A stretch of 64,000 nucleotides of DNA, from positions 285,054 through 349,053 of the forward strand of contig JAHDBD010000002.1 in assembly GCA_020630575.1 (NCBI GenBank), written 5' to 3'. The translations under genes and the position numbers were made by a program. Under the pieces are notes generated by a model. The model was not told the origin of the DNA. It searched no databases and saw nothing but the letters and a program-made list of their open reading frames with translations. Below are positions 28,300 through 37,340 of the stretch, in pieces (the stretch's first letter is position 1; each line of letters starts with the position of its first letter). Origin of the DNA: Bernardetia sp. GTDB taxonomy: Bacteria; Bacteroidota; Bacteroidia; Cytophagales; Bernardetiaceae.

Positions 28300-28971
28300 T
28301 TAATCCTTCACAATCATTCCAGCACATTCTACGGCTTCATTTCCTACAAAAGATTTCCAAATTTGTTTATGAGGATTGAAAATTATAGCGTATTGCCAAT
28401 CATTGGAAAAAAAACGCTGTTGTGTTCCCATATCTGTTCCTGACATAAAAACAGAAAGATTATTAGGGTGAGTATGATACCAACCAATCATTTGCCATTG
28501 TTTGTTTTCATCTTTATCCAAAATTGCATCAAACTCATCTAGCATTTCTTTCCAAACTTCATGATCCATTTCTAAATAAGCCGAACTTCCTTTGGCTTGT
28601 TTTCCTGCTAGAGCTTCCTCTACTACACCATACATAAGGTTCTTTTTCTCATCAAAAAAGACTTTTCCTAACAAAACACCTCCTTGTTCGACAACGTTTT
28701 CAGTTGTTGTTTCTCCCCAAGAAATGTGTTCAAAAATCTGTTTTATAGCCTTTGGCTTAATATAGAGTTTTGTATTTTTGGCATCGTTCTTACTTTTTGA
28801 ATTGAGCGAAGGTTCAATCAAAAAAGACGGTTCTATTTGATTTTCAGGCTTGTAGGCTTCTGAAACGGTATTTATTTTAAATTTTGACAAAATGTAAATC
28901 GTTTTTGTTCTTTGTATAGCTGAAACTAAAAAAATAACATATTTATTAACAATACAGTTAAAAGTAAGCAA
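28300..28971 (-). CDS. JAMM/MPN-domain putative metalloprotease
   Basis: 223 residues from a TTG; a second in-frame TTG at 28890 would give about 196 residues and removes an unlikely hydrophobic leader. The domain has the family Glu in EQGGVLLG, then HTH and SGTD of the zinc site (GWYHTHPNNLSVFMSGTD). The spacing between the second His and the Ser is eight residues, where the usual JAMM motif has seven. JAMM proteins cleave isopeptide or peptide bonds near C-termini; in bacteria some process ubiquitin-like or sulfur-carrier proteins. No such partner is encoded nearby, so the substrate is unknown. Confidence 0.8.
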   Translation of the reverse strand: MLTFNCIVNKYVIFLVSAIQRTKTIYILSKFKINTVSEAYKPENQIEPSFLIEPSLNSKSKNDAKNTKLYIKPKAIKQIFEHISWGETTTENVVEQGGVLLGKVFFDEKKNLMYGVVEEALAGKQAKGSSAYLEMDHEVWKEMLDEFDAILDKDENKQWQMIGWYHTHPNNLSVFMSGTDMGTQQRFFSNDWQYAIIFNPHKQIWKSFVGNEAVECAGMIVKD

Positions 28972-29139
28972 ATTTATTGAAAATGCCGTATGTTTATATC
29001 AAAATTTTTAAAATAGTGTTTTGTAAGTTTTAAATTTTTAGAAATATTCTTATATCTTTCACTTTTTTTAAAAAAATCTACACAGTTTGATTTGGTAAAA
29101 TATAGTCCAAATTTTAAAAAAATTAGTTAAAGTCAATTT

Positions 29140-29559
29140 ATGAAATTAATATCAAAAATATGTTTTGTATTATTTCTTGTTTTTTCTATTTATGCTCTCA
29201 CTTATTCAACACAAGAATTGCCCACTTTTTCCTCAAAAGAATTTGAAATAGATGCTAAAAAAACATTAAGAATTGAATTTGTGGCTGACACAATTTTTGA
29301 AGATGAACCAAATCAATTACTCAACAAAAAGCCTATTACAGAGCAATTAGAGATTTATAACTTTATAAGTCAGATTAATAAGTCAGAACCAAATTCAATG
29401 TGGAAAGGAGTTGGTTGGGATAAAGCAATGGTCTTTCAGAAAGATACGACACTGATTCTTTACACCAATGGGAAAATTATAGGAGCAAATAATAGTGGTG
29501 GCTGGTTTTATAATTTATCTAAAAACTCTCTTCTATCAAAAAGATATATTTCAAAATAA
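29140..29559 (+). CDS. Hypothetical secreted protein
   Basis: 139 residues, ATG at 29140. The hydrophobic N-terminus (ISKICFVLFLVFSIYALTYS) is a signal peptide or anchor. The mature part has VADTIFEDEPNQLL and GVGWDKAMVFQKDTTLILYTNGK. No family is recognised. It is divergent from the JAMM gene and followed 124 bp later by another envelope protein gene. Confidence 0.6.
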   Translation: MKLISKICFVLFLVFSIYALTYSTQELPTFSSKEFEIDAKKTLRIEFVADTIFEDEPNQLLNKKPITEQLEIYNFISQINKSEPNSMWKGVGWDKAMVFQKDTTLILYTNGKIIGANNSGGWFYNLSKNSLLSKRYISK

Positions 29560-29682
29560 ATTTGATAAGACCCTATTTTTTTCAGAATTTTGCACTCCTA
29601 AATAATAATACAACTCTTTGATTATTATTTTTATTTAAAATAAAATATTTTATTCAAAACTCTCTAAAACGTCTCAGAATTT

Positions 29683-30288
29683 ATGAAAAAGATTAAATCT
29701 ATCTATGTATTATTTGTCTTTGCTGCCTTGAGTTCGTATGGTCTTTGGGCATGTACTAATAGTAGCACTTCTGAAACTACAACCGAAACAGAGGAAGTAG
29801 AAGAACCAGATACTCGTCCTGCTTCTGCTGCCGTAGACAATGATTTTTATATCAAAGCTGACATTGGAGGGAAAGAATATAACTTCAATTATTTATCTCT
29901 TGACAATGTTGCTAGATACAATTTATTGAAAAAAGATTTATTTAGAATCGAACGCTGTGCTGATGACCATTGTAAAGAAAGCATTTATTTGCAAGCTCAT
30001 AACTTCGATTTGAATCAAACTCCTCCCTTTACGCTACAAGAAGGTGCAGAAGGCAAATTACGTAAAGATATTAAAGTAAACTTTGTACGCACAGATAACA
30101 CAGGCAAATTCAAATATCAAATGCAAGATTCTTCTGAAGAACCTTTTGAAATGACTATTCAAAAAATAGACGGAGATATCTATGAAGGAACTTTTAAAGG
30201 TTTACTAAACAATGAAAAGAAAGATTCTACGCTTGTTATTAAAGGTTCTTTTCGTACAAAAATGATTGTTAGAAATCCTGCTGCATAA
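29683..30288 (+). CDS. Hypothetical lipoprotein
   Basis: 201 residues. The signal sequence ends GLWAC, with Cys24 as the probable lipidated residue, followed by a Thr/Glu-rich linker (about 25-45) and a globular part (YIKADIGGKEYNFNYLSLDNVARY; DGDIYEGTFKGLLNNEKKDSTLVIKGSF). The C-terminal beta-strand pattern suggests a small beta-barrel or beta-sandwich. No named family. Confidence 0.65.
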   Translation: MKKIKSIYVLFVFAALSSYGLWACTNSSTSETTTETEEVEEPDTRPASAAVDNDFYIKADIGGKEYNFNYLSLDNVARYNLLKKDLFRIERCADDHCKESIYLQAHNFDLNQTPPFTLQEGAEGKLRKDIKVNFVRTDNTGKFKYQMQDSSEEPFEMTIQKIDGDIYEGTFKGLLNNEKKDSTLVIKGSFRTKMIVRNPAA

Positions 30289-30482
30289 AGATATTTGAAA
30301 GAAGTTATTTAATGAAAATGCTTTTTTGTTGGTCTATGAAAAAACACTGATGAAGGCTGTATTTTTTTTATATTCTTAAACAACTTCAAAAGATAAAAGC
30401 ACAAACAACCAAACGATAAATATTTATTAGGGATTCTATTTTGAAAGATTCATTTAAAAAGTCTTAATAAATAATTTTCTAT

Positions 30483-30490
30483 TATCTTTG
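30483..30490 (+). promoter_or_regulatory. -7 promoter box (TATCTTTG) for the OmpH-like gene
   Basis: Exact TAnnTTTG match, 57 bases upstream of the ATG at 30547. Confidence 0.5.
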
Positions 30491-30546
30491 TGCTTTTATT
30501 TATTTAAGGTAAAAATTAATTTCAATTCTCAATTTCAATCTCAATA

Positions 30547-31179
30547 ATGAAAAATACATTCACTCGTTCATTTTATTTCGCACTTACATTAATTATTTCT
30601 TTTGTCGCTTTTACAAGTTGCCAACCAAAAGAATCTAAGACTGCAAATGCTACTAATACCACTACTAGCTCATCAAACTCTACAAACAATGGCGATATTG
30701 CTTATGTAAATCTTGATACGCTTAACACATATTATGATTATTTGGTAGATATAAAAAATAGAACAGAACAGAAACAAACAGAAATGAGAAGACAGTTAGA
30801 GCAAAGCGAAATTCAATTACAGAGTGAAGCTGAAAGTTTTCAAAAACGTGCTTCTCAAGGTCTTTTGTCTGAAAATGCTGCAAAAAAAGAACAACAAGAT
30901 CTTCAAACAAAATATCAAATGTTAGAAAGACAAAAAGGTTCTATGTCAGAGGCTCTTATGTTGCAAGGTGAAAAAGATATGAACAAAGCATACTCAGATA
31001 TTGAGTCTGTTTTGGAAGAATACAAAGCTGAAAAAGGATATAAAGTTGTTTTAGGAACTCAAAAAGGCATGTCTATGATTCTTTATACAGATAAAGAATT
31101 AGATATTACAAAAACTGTTTTGGAGCGTTTAAATGCAAAATACAAAGCTGAAAAAGATAGTACAGAAACAGCTCAATAA
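30547..31179 (+). CDS. OmpH/Skp-family chaperone, predicted lipoprotein
   Basis: 210 residues. The signal sequence ends VAFTSC, giving a probable lipidated Cys26, unlike the soluble E. coli Skp. After a Thr/Ser/Asn-rich linker comes the family pattern IAYVNLDTLNTYYDYLVDIK, a long coiled coil (about 75-150, rich in Glu, Gln and Lys), and the closing YKVVLGTQKGMSMILYTDKELDIT. Skp proteins hold unfolded outer-membrane proteins in the periplasm; membrane anchoring would tether that activity. It is flanked by its own promoter box and terminator. Confidence 0.85.
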   Translation: MKNTFTRSFYFALTLIISFVAFTSCQPKESKTANATNTTTSSSNSTNNGDIAYVNLDTLNTYYDYLVDIKNRTEQKQTEMRRQLEQSEIQLQSEAESFQKRASQGLLSENAAKKEQQDLQTKYQMLERQKGSMSEALMLQGEKDMNKAYSDIESVLEEYKAEKGYKVVLGTQKGMSMILYTDKELDITKTVLERLNAKYKAEKDSTETAQ

Positions 31180-31200
31180 TTTGATTCAAATGTTTCGCAC

Positions 31201-31242
31201 AAAAAAACAGTCTATAAAATGTATTTATAGGCTGTTTTTTTT
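31201..31242 (+). terminator. Intrinsic terminator of the OmpH-like gene
   Basis: AAAAACAG-TCTATAAA pairs with TTTATAGGCTGTTTTT (one mismatch region), followed by a run of eight T. Confidence 0.8.
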
Positions 31243-31262
31243 GTATCTTTTTTCTTACTAAC

Positions 31263-31883
31263 TTATTCAACTTCTATATCCTGAATTACTTTTACTTTGG
31301 TGTATTTTTTTGTTTTCGGATTATAGTATTTTCTTTCTTCATATTCTATTTTTAATTCCTTGCCTTTCAGGGACTCTGCATCTCCTTCTAATTCTTCATC
31401 ATTATCAAACTCTTCTAACCAAATAAGTCTGTGTAAATTACCTTCTGCGTCTTTCACCAAAAATATCACAAAATCATTTTCTTCGACTTCTTCGATGGTA
31501 GCTTCTATATTAAAAACATATTTTTCATCATCATCCATTTTTTTTCCTATCATATTCATAAATATTTTAGGACATTTTACGCCTACTGTTAGGGCAATAT
31601 CTTTTACAAAACTTTCTATTTGTTTCTGATCTTCAAAATCCAAATCCATTGTTTTAGTAATTTTTGTCTCGTTAGCTACGATTGCAGCCATTAAACATTC
31701 TGCTAACTTTTCTTCTACTGCGACTCCATTATTCAAATCTACATTAGAATCAGAGATACAATTACAAACATCTTTTGCAATTTTTTCTTTTAAAGCATCC
31801 TTTTTTTTGGTTTGTCCTAGGGCAGAAAAAGACATAGCACATGCTAGAGTAACAAAGAATACCAGTGAAAATATTTTTTTCAT
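31263..31883 (-). CDS. Hypothetical secreted protein
   Basis: 206 residues from the ATG at 31883 (MKKIFSLVFF); the frame opens 20 codons further, but a TATTTTTG promoter box lies in that extension. A signal peptide ends near SALGQ. The mature part begins with a Lys-rich segment, then VCNCISDSNVDLN with two cysteines and a third in AECLMAAI, and ends with a beta-rich acidic region (NIEATIEEVEENDFVIFLVKD; GKELKIEYEERKYYNPKTKKY). No family is recognised. Confidence 0.7.
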   Translation of the reverse strand: MKKIFSLVFFVTLACAMSFSALGQTKKKDALKEKIAKDVCNCISDSNVDLNNGVAVEEKLAECLMAAIVANETKITKTMDLDFEDQKQIESFVKDIALTVGVKCPKIFMNMIGKKMDDDEKYVFNIEATIEEVEENDFVIFLVKDAEGNLHRLIWLEEFDNDEELEGDAESLKGKELKIEYEERKYYNPKTKKYTKVKVIQDIEVE

Positions 31884-31919
31884 TTTAATTAAATTATAAA
31901 GTAAATAACAAATTTTACA

Positions 31920-31927
31920 CAAAAATA
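31920..31927 (-). promoter_or_regulatory. -7 promoter box (TATTTTTG)
   Basis: Exact minus-strand TAnnTTTG match 37 bases upstream of the ATG at 31883. It supports that start over the longer open frame. Confidence 0.5.
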
Positions 31928-31941
31928 AAATTTTAAAAAAC

Positions 31942-31987
31942 AAAAAAGCATTCTATCCAAAAATAAATTTGAATAGAATGCTTTTTT
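31942..31987 (-). terminator. Intrinsic terminator of the DUF349 gene
   Basis: AAAAAAGCATTCTAT (31942-31956) pairs perfectly with ATAGAATGCTTTTTT (31973-31987). It lies 24 bases past the DUF349 stop. Confidence 0.85.
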
Positions 31988-32010
31988 ATAAAAATCTAAT
32001 AAAAGTAAAT

Positions 32011-34206
32011 TTACTTTTCAGAATTATCACTTGAAGTTTCTGCATTTGCTTTTACTTCTTGATTTACTTCTGCTGCTTTTTCTTCAGTTTTCTCTTCTTT
32101 CGGAGCAGTAGTTAAGATTTTAATTTGATTTTCTATGGCTGCAATTTCAGCTTGTGCTTTTGCAATTTTTTCGTTGAATTCTTCACGAAGTTTATCAGCC
32201 GTTTTTGATTTTGCAAAAAACTCAATGTTATTTTGCCACAAATTAATCTCATTTTCTAAATCTGTGACTTTACGTTTGAGTTTGTTTTCACTTTGTTTGA
32301 AGTCGCCAGCCATTTTTGGATTTTTCTTGATAGCTTTTGCTTGTGTTTTGAAATGGAATGTCTGAGCTTCTTCACTGCTCAATTCCGAATTTTTCATAAA
32401 CATTGCATTTACTTCATCAAAACGGTCTTGAATGGTACGGATATTTTTGCGTGGAACAAATCCGATTTCATGAAACTTCAAATGTAGTTCTTGCAATTTC
32501 TTTGTATCATTTGACTTTGCTTTTGCAAGTTCTTCTATTTGATTACAAATTTCTAATTTTTGTTTTAAATTTTCTTCTTGTGCAGCATCTTGTTCTTTAT
32601 AACGATTACGACGACGCTCAAAGAAATAATCAGCAGCTTGTTTGAACTCTTGATAAACTGTTTCACGTTGTTTTTCTGGCACGTGTCCAATTTCTCTCCA
32701 TTCGCTCTGCAATCTTTTTAGTGTATTTGCTGCGTTATCCCAATCTGTACTTTCTTTAAGTTCTTCAGCTTGTTTGATAAGTTCTTGTTTTTTAATCAAA
32801 TTCTCATCTCTAGCTGCATCTAATTTCTCAAAGAATTTAGATTTATTATTAAAGAATGTTTTGAAGTTATCCCAAAACTGCTTGTTCAAACTTTTAGCCA
32901 CTTCACGAGGTGCAGGTCCGATAGCATCCCATTGTTTTTGAAGCTCAACAAGTTCTTGCGTTTTGTTATTCCACTCTCTAATTTTGTCTGTGTCATAACT
33001 TACAAACTCCTCTACTTTTAGGCAGAGGTCTTGTTTAAGTTTCATGTTTTCTTCTAACTGCGCCTTAAATTTGTCTGCATATTCTCTACGAGCATCATAA
33101 ATTTTGTCAGAAGCTACCTTGAAACGCTCCCAAAGCTGCTCACGGTCTGCTCTAGGAACAGGACCAATACGCTTGTATTCTTGATGCAGACGATTGAGTT
33201 CGTTTACAGCATCATTTAATTTATCATGATTCAAAAGTTCTTCAGCACGAGTAACAATAGAAACTTTTGCTTCCAAATTACGCTCACGGTCAAGAGCTAA
33301 AAGCTCACGTTCCTGCGATTTTTGATTGTAGAAAAGGTCTAGTAATGCTTTATAATTTCTATAAATTTCGTCAGCTTCTTGCATCGGAACATAACCAATA
33401 TTTTTGAATTCTGACTGAATTGCTTTTACTCTATCAAATTCTCCTTTTCTTGAAAGCTCACTTGGTTTTGAAGTATCTGTAAGCAAACGAAGTTCTTCAA
33501 TGATAGCTTGTTTTTTCTTTAGATTGCTTTGTTTTTCGCTTTCTAATTTTGCATAATGATTGCGTTTGGCTTCTTTTACTGCCTTAAAGTTTTCATAGAA
33601 CATTCCAGTGAGATCATCTTGTTGGAATGAAAAGCCTTCTTTTTCTTCATCTGTTGTTGCTGATTCTTCGTATTTCTGACGTGCTTCTTTGCGTTCTGTT
33701 TCATTAAAACCATCTATAAATTCTCTGATTTTTGAAACTTGGTCATCTAAATAACGAAAGTTAATTCTTTCTTCTGTCGCTGTTGTTGCTTGCGCTGCAA
33801 ACAATGCACTTTTAGCAACTAATTCTTCTTTAGACAAAGTCGAATAATCTTCTTGTGGAAGTTCCTGTGTTTGTTGTCTTTGCTCTTTTTCAGAATTTTC
33901 ATTTTCTGTATCATCTGATTTTTCATCATCAGAAGCATTTGTCTCTTCACTCTCTTTTCTGATAGCTTCCAAATCTTCTTCAGTTACTTCTTCCTCAGCT
34001 TCTTCTGCTGATTCATCTTTTAAATCAGGTTTTTCAGTTGCTTCTATATTACTTTCAGCTTCTTGGACAATTTCTTTAGCAATAGTATTATCCATACTTA
34101 CACTTGCTTCGCTTCCTACTTCAATATTTTCTGTAGAGTTTTCTACATTTTGAGTAGTGTTATTGTGTGCGTTTTCGTTCTGGTTCTCGTTTTCTTCGTT
34201 CATCAT
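32011..34206 (-). CDS. DUF349 repeat protein
   Basis: 731 residues, cytosolic. The first about 130 residues are acidic and disordered-looking (Glu, Asn, Ser, Thr). The rest is helical and holds about five DUF349 units of 70 residues, each with the pattern W-x-x-IGxVPRxxxxxLWxxFxxxxDxxY/FxxRR (for example YKRIGPVPRADREQLWERF and WREIGHVPEKQRETVYQEF). The Lys/Ala-rich tail from about 690 is low complexity. Nothing definite is known about DUF349. It is monocistronic, with a TAACTTTG promoter box upstream and a strong terminator. Confidence 0.88.
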   Translation of the reverse strand: MMNEENENQNENAHNNTTQNVENSTENIEVGSEASVSMDNTIAKEIVQEAESNIEATEKPDLKDESAEEAEEEVTEEDLEAIRKESEETNASDDEKSDDTENENSEKEQRQQTQELPQEDYSTLSKEELVAKSALFAAQATTATEERINFRYLDDQVSKIREFIDGFNETERKEARQKYEESATTDEEKEGFSFQQDDLTGMFYENFKAVKEAKRNHYAKLESEKQSNLKKKQAIIEELRLLTDTSKPSELSRKGEFDRVKAIQSEFKNIGYVPMQEADEIYRNYKALLDLFYNQKSQERELLALDRERNLEAKVSIVTRAEELLNHDKLNDAVNELNRLHQEYKRIGPVPRADREQLWERFKVASDKIYDARREYADKFKAQLEENMKLKQDLCLKVEEFVSYDTDKIREWNNKTQELVELQKQWDAIGPAPREVAKSLNKQFWDNFKTFFNNKSKFFEKLDAARDENLIKKQELIKQAEELKESTDWDNAANTLKRLQSEWREIGHVPEKQRETVYQEFKQAADYFFERRRNRYKEQDAAQEENLKQKLEICNQIEELAKAKSNDTKKLQELHLKFHEIGFVPRKNIRTIQDRFDEVNAMFMKNSELSSEEAQTFHFKTQAKAIKKNPKMAGDFKQSENKLKRKVTDLENEINLWQNNIEFFAKSKTADKLREEFNEKIAKAQAEIAAIENQIKILTTAPKEEKTEEKAAEVNQEVKANAETSSDNSEK

Positions 34207-34364
34207 AATAGTTACAAGATAAAATCAGCAAATAATTAAAGTATTGTTTCTGATTTTTCAATCAAAACAATATACGTAAGGCATTTTATAAATTAAAAGT
34301 CATCTTTTTCATCAGAAAAGAAAAGCTATTATTTTACAGCTGTATTACAAAACACAGTCATTGG

Positions 34365-34372
34365 CAAAGTTA
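34365..34372 (-). promoter_or_regulatory. -7 promoter box (TAACTTTG) for the DUF349 gene
   Basis: Exact minus-strand TAnnTTTG match, about 160 bases upstream of the start codon. Confidence 0.45.
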
Positions 34373-34436
34373 GAAAAATTAAATTAAATTGGCGATTATT
34401 ATAGGACTTTTATAAAGTTTTGTTTGGATGAAAATA

Positions 34437-34997
34437 TCAAGACACTCTTTCATCTAAAATAACTTTTACTCTCAAAATACCTGCAACACTAATGGCATCA
34501 GTAATTTGTCCATTCAACACCATTTGATAAGCGTCTCTGAAAGGCAGTTTTTTTATTGCTAGGTTTTCAGTTTCTTCCCATTGCATTTCTCCTTGGTTGA
34601 GTTCTTGTGCCAAAAATACATAACCCACTTCATCACAAATTGAATTCGAAGTGTGTAATTTCATGATATTTTTCCATTTTTTGGCTCTTAGTCCTGTTTC
34701 CTCTTCTAACTCTCGCTGTGCATGCAACAAATAATCATCTGTTGGTGCGCCTCCCATGGGTAGCTCCCACGAGTATTCATTTAGGGCATAACGCCATTGT
34801 CCGACCAAATAAGTATTATTTTCTTCATCTAAAGGAACAATTCCGATAGCTGCATTTTTGAAATGAACTACACCATAAATTCCATTATTTCCACTTGGAT
34901 TAATTACTTGGTTTTCTTTTACATGAATCCAGTTGTTTTCATATACCGTTTTAGTAGAACGGGTTTCCCAATCATTTTTTGAATTTTCTATATTCAT
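34437..34997 (-). CDS. NUDIX hydrolase
   Basis: 186 residues. The Nudix box is MGGAPTDDYLLHAQRELEEETGL (about 80-102): RELEEETG is canonical, but the first Glu position is Asp and the loop seems one residue short. The N-terminal WETRSTKTVYENNWIHVKE and following AAIGIVPLDEENNTYLVGQWR are typical of ADP-ribose/GDP-sugar pyrophosphatase-like members. It probably cleaves a nucleoside diphosphate derivative in the cytosol; the substrate is unproven. Confidence 0.88.
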   Translation of the reverse strand: MNIENSKNDWETRSTKTVYENNWIHVKENQVINPSGNNGIYGVVHFKNAAIGIVPLDEENNTYLVGQWRYALNEYSWELPMGGAPTDDYLLHAQRELEEETGLRAKKWKNIMKLHTSNSICDEVGYVFLAQELNQGEMQWEETENLAIKKLPFRDAYQMVLNGQITDAISVAGILRVKVILDERVS

Positions 34998-35066
34998 TTT
35001 TTGAAGAAATAATTACGAATTAAGATTGATGAGTATGATTTTTTTTTAAGAATAAGAGTAGCGTAT

Positions 35067-35102
35067 TTGTTGGTGTCACTACACTAAAACACCAATAACG
35101 AC
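35067..35102. repeat. Degenerate family 1 repeat (copy f)
   Basis: TTGTTGGTGTCAC, an 11-base spacer, ACACCAATAACGAC: same arms as the family with a longer loop. It lies directly beside the 143-bp element at 35111. Confidence 0.45.
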
Positions 35103-35110
35103 CTTTATAT

Positions 35111-35253
35111 TAAACATTATCACGGTTAATTTAGTAATGTTCATTTTTCCATAGCGACAGGTTTGCAAACCTGTCGCTATGGAAAAATAAGAGTATTTTG
35201 CTTTTCTCTAACTAATTGATTATTAGACCTGTAAATAACCGTGATAACGTTTA
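35111..35253. mobile_element. 143-bp palindromic MITE-like element, copy 1
   Basis: Terminal inverted repeats: TAAACATTATCACGGTTA at 35111-35128 and TAACCGTGATAACGTTTA at 35236-35253. The interior has a perfect 44-bp palindrome (35144-35187) centred on GGTTTGCAAACC, flanked by CCATAGCGACA/TGTCGCTATGG. A second copy of equal length in opposite orientation lies at 38813-38955. No coding potential. Confidence 0.85.
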
Positions 35254-35274
35254 TTTATAGTAGAAAAAAATTCC

Positions 35275-37140
35275 CTATACTTTTTCATTTGTGTTTTTCT
35301 GCTTTACAAAATACTTTTTTACTTTCCCAAAAAGAACCACATACGCATCCACTTCGAAGAGCCTAGAATCTGCTCTTGCTTGTAATAAAAATATAATTCC
35401 AAAAACTAAAAGCAACATATTTGCAGCCCAAGAACCCATAAAAATAGAAATAATTTCTTCTCTTGCCCACTTATCGCCAGTAATACTCACAATATAAAAT
35501 AAGATGAAAAAGATGATTGAAATAAGAACAGGAACTCCCAGTCCTCCTTTTTTTATAATTGTACCAAGTGGCGCACCTATCAAAAACATAATAAAACAAG
35601 CCACAGCAAGTGATAAGCGTTTATTTTTTTCTAATAAGGCTCTTCTTGAATCATACTCAAAACGTTCAATTCGATCACTATTTGTTTTGGCAAAAGAACG
35701 CATATTTCTAATTTTAGTTAATGCTCTATCAATTATTACCTCTTTACTTTTTTTAGAGAAATTTTGATGTGCCACTGTAATTGTATCAGGAAGATTTTTC
35801 CAATCAATTGTATCTAATCCATCTAAAGCATTAGGAATTGGTGCTAGATTATTATTTATCTCTATTGATTCTTCCATCTCTTGCCCCCTATAAAACTTAG
35901 TTTTTATAGGATTAGAACCTCTATTATTTGAAAAAGCTCCAGTAGAGTTAGATATTTCCGTTTCTGTATTTTTAGAATCACTTGCACTATCTAATATAGA
36001 AGTATCTGGATTTTTCGGATTTAGTCGTTTAATCGAATCTAGTGCTGTTTGTTGTCTTTTATCTGTTTCTAAAGCTACATCTGAGTTATATGAATCTTCT
36101 TGAGAAGTATTTTCTTGTAGTGTTGAAGAATCTTCTTTTATAAGGTTTTTATCTAAAGAATCTAGTTTTGCTTGTCTTTTTTCAGCTTGTTTTTTTTCTT
36201 GTTCAGCTCGCTGCGCTAATCGTTCTCTTTCAAATTCTACGAAAAAAGTATAATCAAAATAACTCCTTGCTCGTGTTGCATTTTCATCTTCTACTTCTCT
36301 AGCATCTTGCATAAGAGAATCGGCTTCTGCATCTAATTGAGAAACAGTCATCATATATCGATTTTGCTGAAATAATTCTTCTGAAGTTTCACTCATTTGC
36401 AAGAAAGATAAATCAAAATTGAAGGTGGCTTGTTCGAATTTATCTCTCATAAAAGCATTTTTATCTACTCCACCACTAGTAAGCTGTTCAGAATAGCGAT
36501 GACCATTTTCTACATGGAATTCTAATATTTGCTCATCTTGTTTATTTAACATCAATCCTTTATCAGCAATAATAAGATCGGTATTTCCTCTTGCGCTTCT
36601 ATGGTCATAGATAATTAAATCTTTTAAGCTATCTGTTCCCTTTACTTTTTCGCCTATTCGTATACTCCAACCTGGCAAACCATTATAAAAAGAACCTTCT
36701 GGAAAGTCTAAAGTAGGTTCTTTTTGTCGGACATCATAAAGTAAACGGTATGCCTTCAAATTTACTTCTGGAACAATACTATCATTAAAAACATAGGCTA
36801 CCCCAGTCATAAAAATAGCAAAAAGCCCAACAGGCATAAGTATTCTGATAAGTGAAATCCCACATCCTTTTATTGCTGTGAGTTCATTATGCTCACCCAT
36901 ATTTCCAAATGCCATCAAGGAAGCCAAAAGAATAGCCAATGGCAATGCTTGTGGAACAAGAGTAAGTGAAAAGTAGAAAAAGAGTTCTGCGAAAACTTCT
37001 GCCCCCAAACCTTTACCCACCAAATCCTCAAAGTATTTGGACATAAAAACCATCAGTAGAATAAATAAAACTACCGAAAAAGTGAGAAAGAAAAGCCCAA
37101 AAAAGGAATGAGCGACCAGTTTATCTATTTTTTTAAACAT
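35275..37140 (-). CDS. LptF/LptG family permease
   Basis: 621 residues from the ATG at 37140 (MFKKIDKLVAHSFFG). The frame extends 14 codons to 37182, but a TATTTTTG promoter box overlaps that extension, so I reject it. Three membrane helices lie before about 110, including the MAFGNMGEHNELTAIKGCGISLIRI region characteristic of the family, and three lie near the C-terminus (MFLIGAPLGTIIKKGGLG). The periplasmic part carries an unusual insert of about 150 Ser/Glu/Lys/Asp-rich residues (about 280-430). LptF/G with LptB extract lipopolysaccharide from the inner membrane. The paralogous subunit is not adjacent. Confidence 0.9.
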   Translation of the reverse strand: MFKKIDKLVAHSFFGLFFLTFSVVLFILLMVFMSKYFEDLVGKGLGAEVFAELFFYFSLTLVPQALPLAILLASLMAFGNMGEHNELTAIKGCGISLIRILMPVGLFAIFMTGVAYVFNDSIVPEVNLKAYRLLYDVRQKEPTLDFPEGSFYNGLPGWSIRIGEKVKGTDSLKDLIIYDHRSARGNTDLIIADKGLMLNKQDEQILEFHVENGHRYSEQLTSGGVDKNAFMRDKFEQATFNFDLSFLQMSETSEELFQQNRYMMTVSQLDAEADSLMQDAREVEDENATRARSYFDYTFFVEFERERLAQRAEQEKKQAEKRQAKLDSLDKNLIKEDSSTLQENTSQEDSYNSDVALETDKRQQTALDSIKRLNPKNPDTSILDSASDSKNTETEISNSTGAFSNNRGSNPIKTKFYRGQEMEESIEINNNLAPIPNALDGLDTIDWKNLPDTITVAHQNFSKKSKEVIIDRALTKIRNMRSFAKTNSDRIERFEYDSRRALLEKNKRLSLAVACFIMFLIGAPLGTIIKKGGLGVPVLISIIFFILFYIVSITGDKWAREEIISIFMGSWAANMLLLVFGIIFLLQARADSRLFEVDAYVVLFGKVKKYFVKQKNTNEKV

Positions 37141-37171
37141 ATAACACAGTTTGTCTTTTAAAATTGTATGA

Positions 37172-37179
37172 CAAAAATA
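37172..37179 (-). promoter_or_regulatory. -7 promoter box (TATTTTTG) for the LptF/G gene
   Basis: Exact minus-strand TAnnTTTG match, 32 bases upstream of the ATG at 37140 and overlapping the longer reading-frame start. Confidence 0.55.
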
Positions 37180-37264
37180 CATGAATAGTCAGATATAAAT
37201 AAAACAGAAGGCAGAAAAAAACCAATAATTCGGATTTTATAAGTTAGCTTAACAAACTTTATTC

Positions 37265-37272
37265 TATTTTTG
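37265..37272 (+). promoter_or_regulatory. -7 promoter box (TATTTTTG) for the THUMP gene
   Basis: Exact TAnnTTTG match, 69 bases upstream of the TTG start at 37341, divergent from the LptF/G promoter. Confidence 0.5.
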
Positions 37273-37340
37273 TGTAAAAATTATGTATTCAGTTGCATAA
37301 AACGGAACGAAATAAAAAATTATCAATAAAATAAATTCAG

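Noticed and set aside
37141..37182. Longer LptF/G start at 37182
   Set aside because: A TATTTTTG promoter box overlaps it and the ATG at 37140 gives the family N-terminus.
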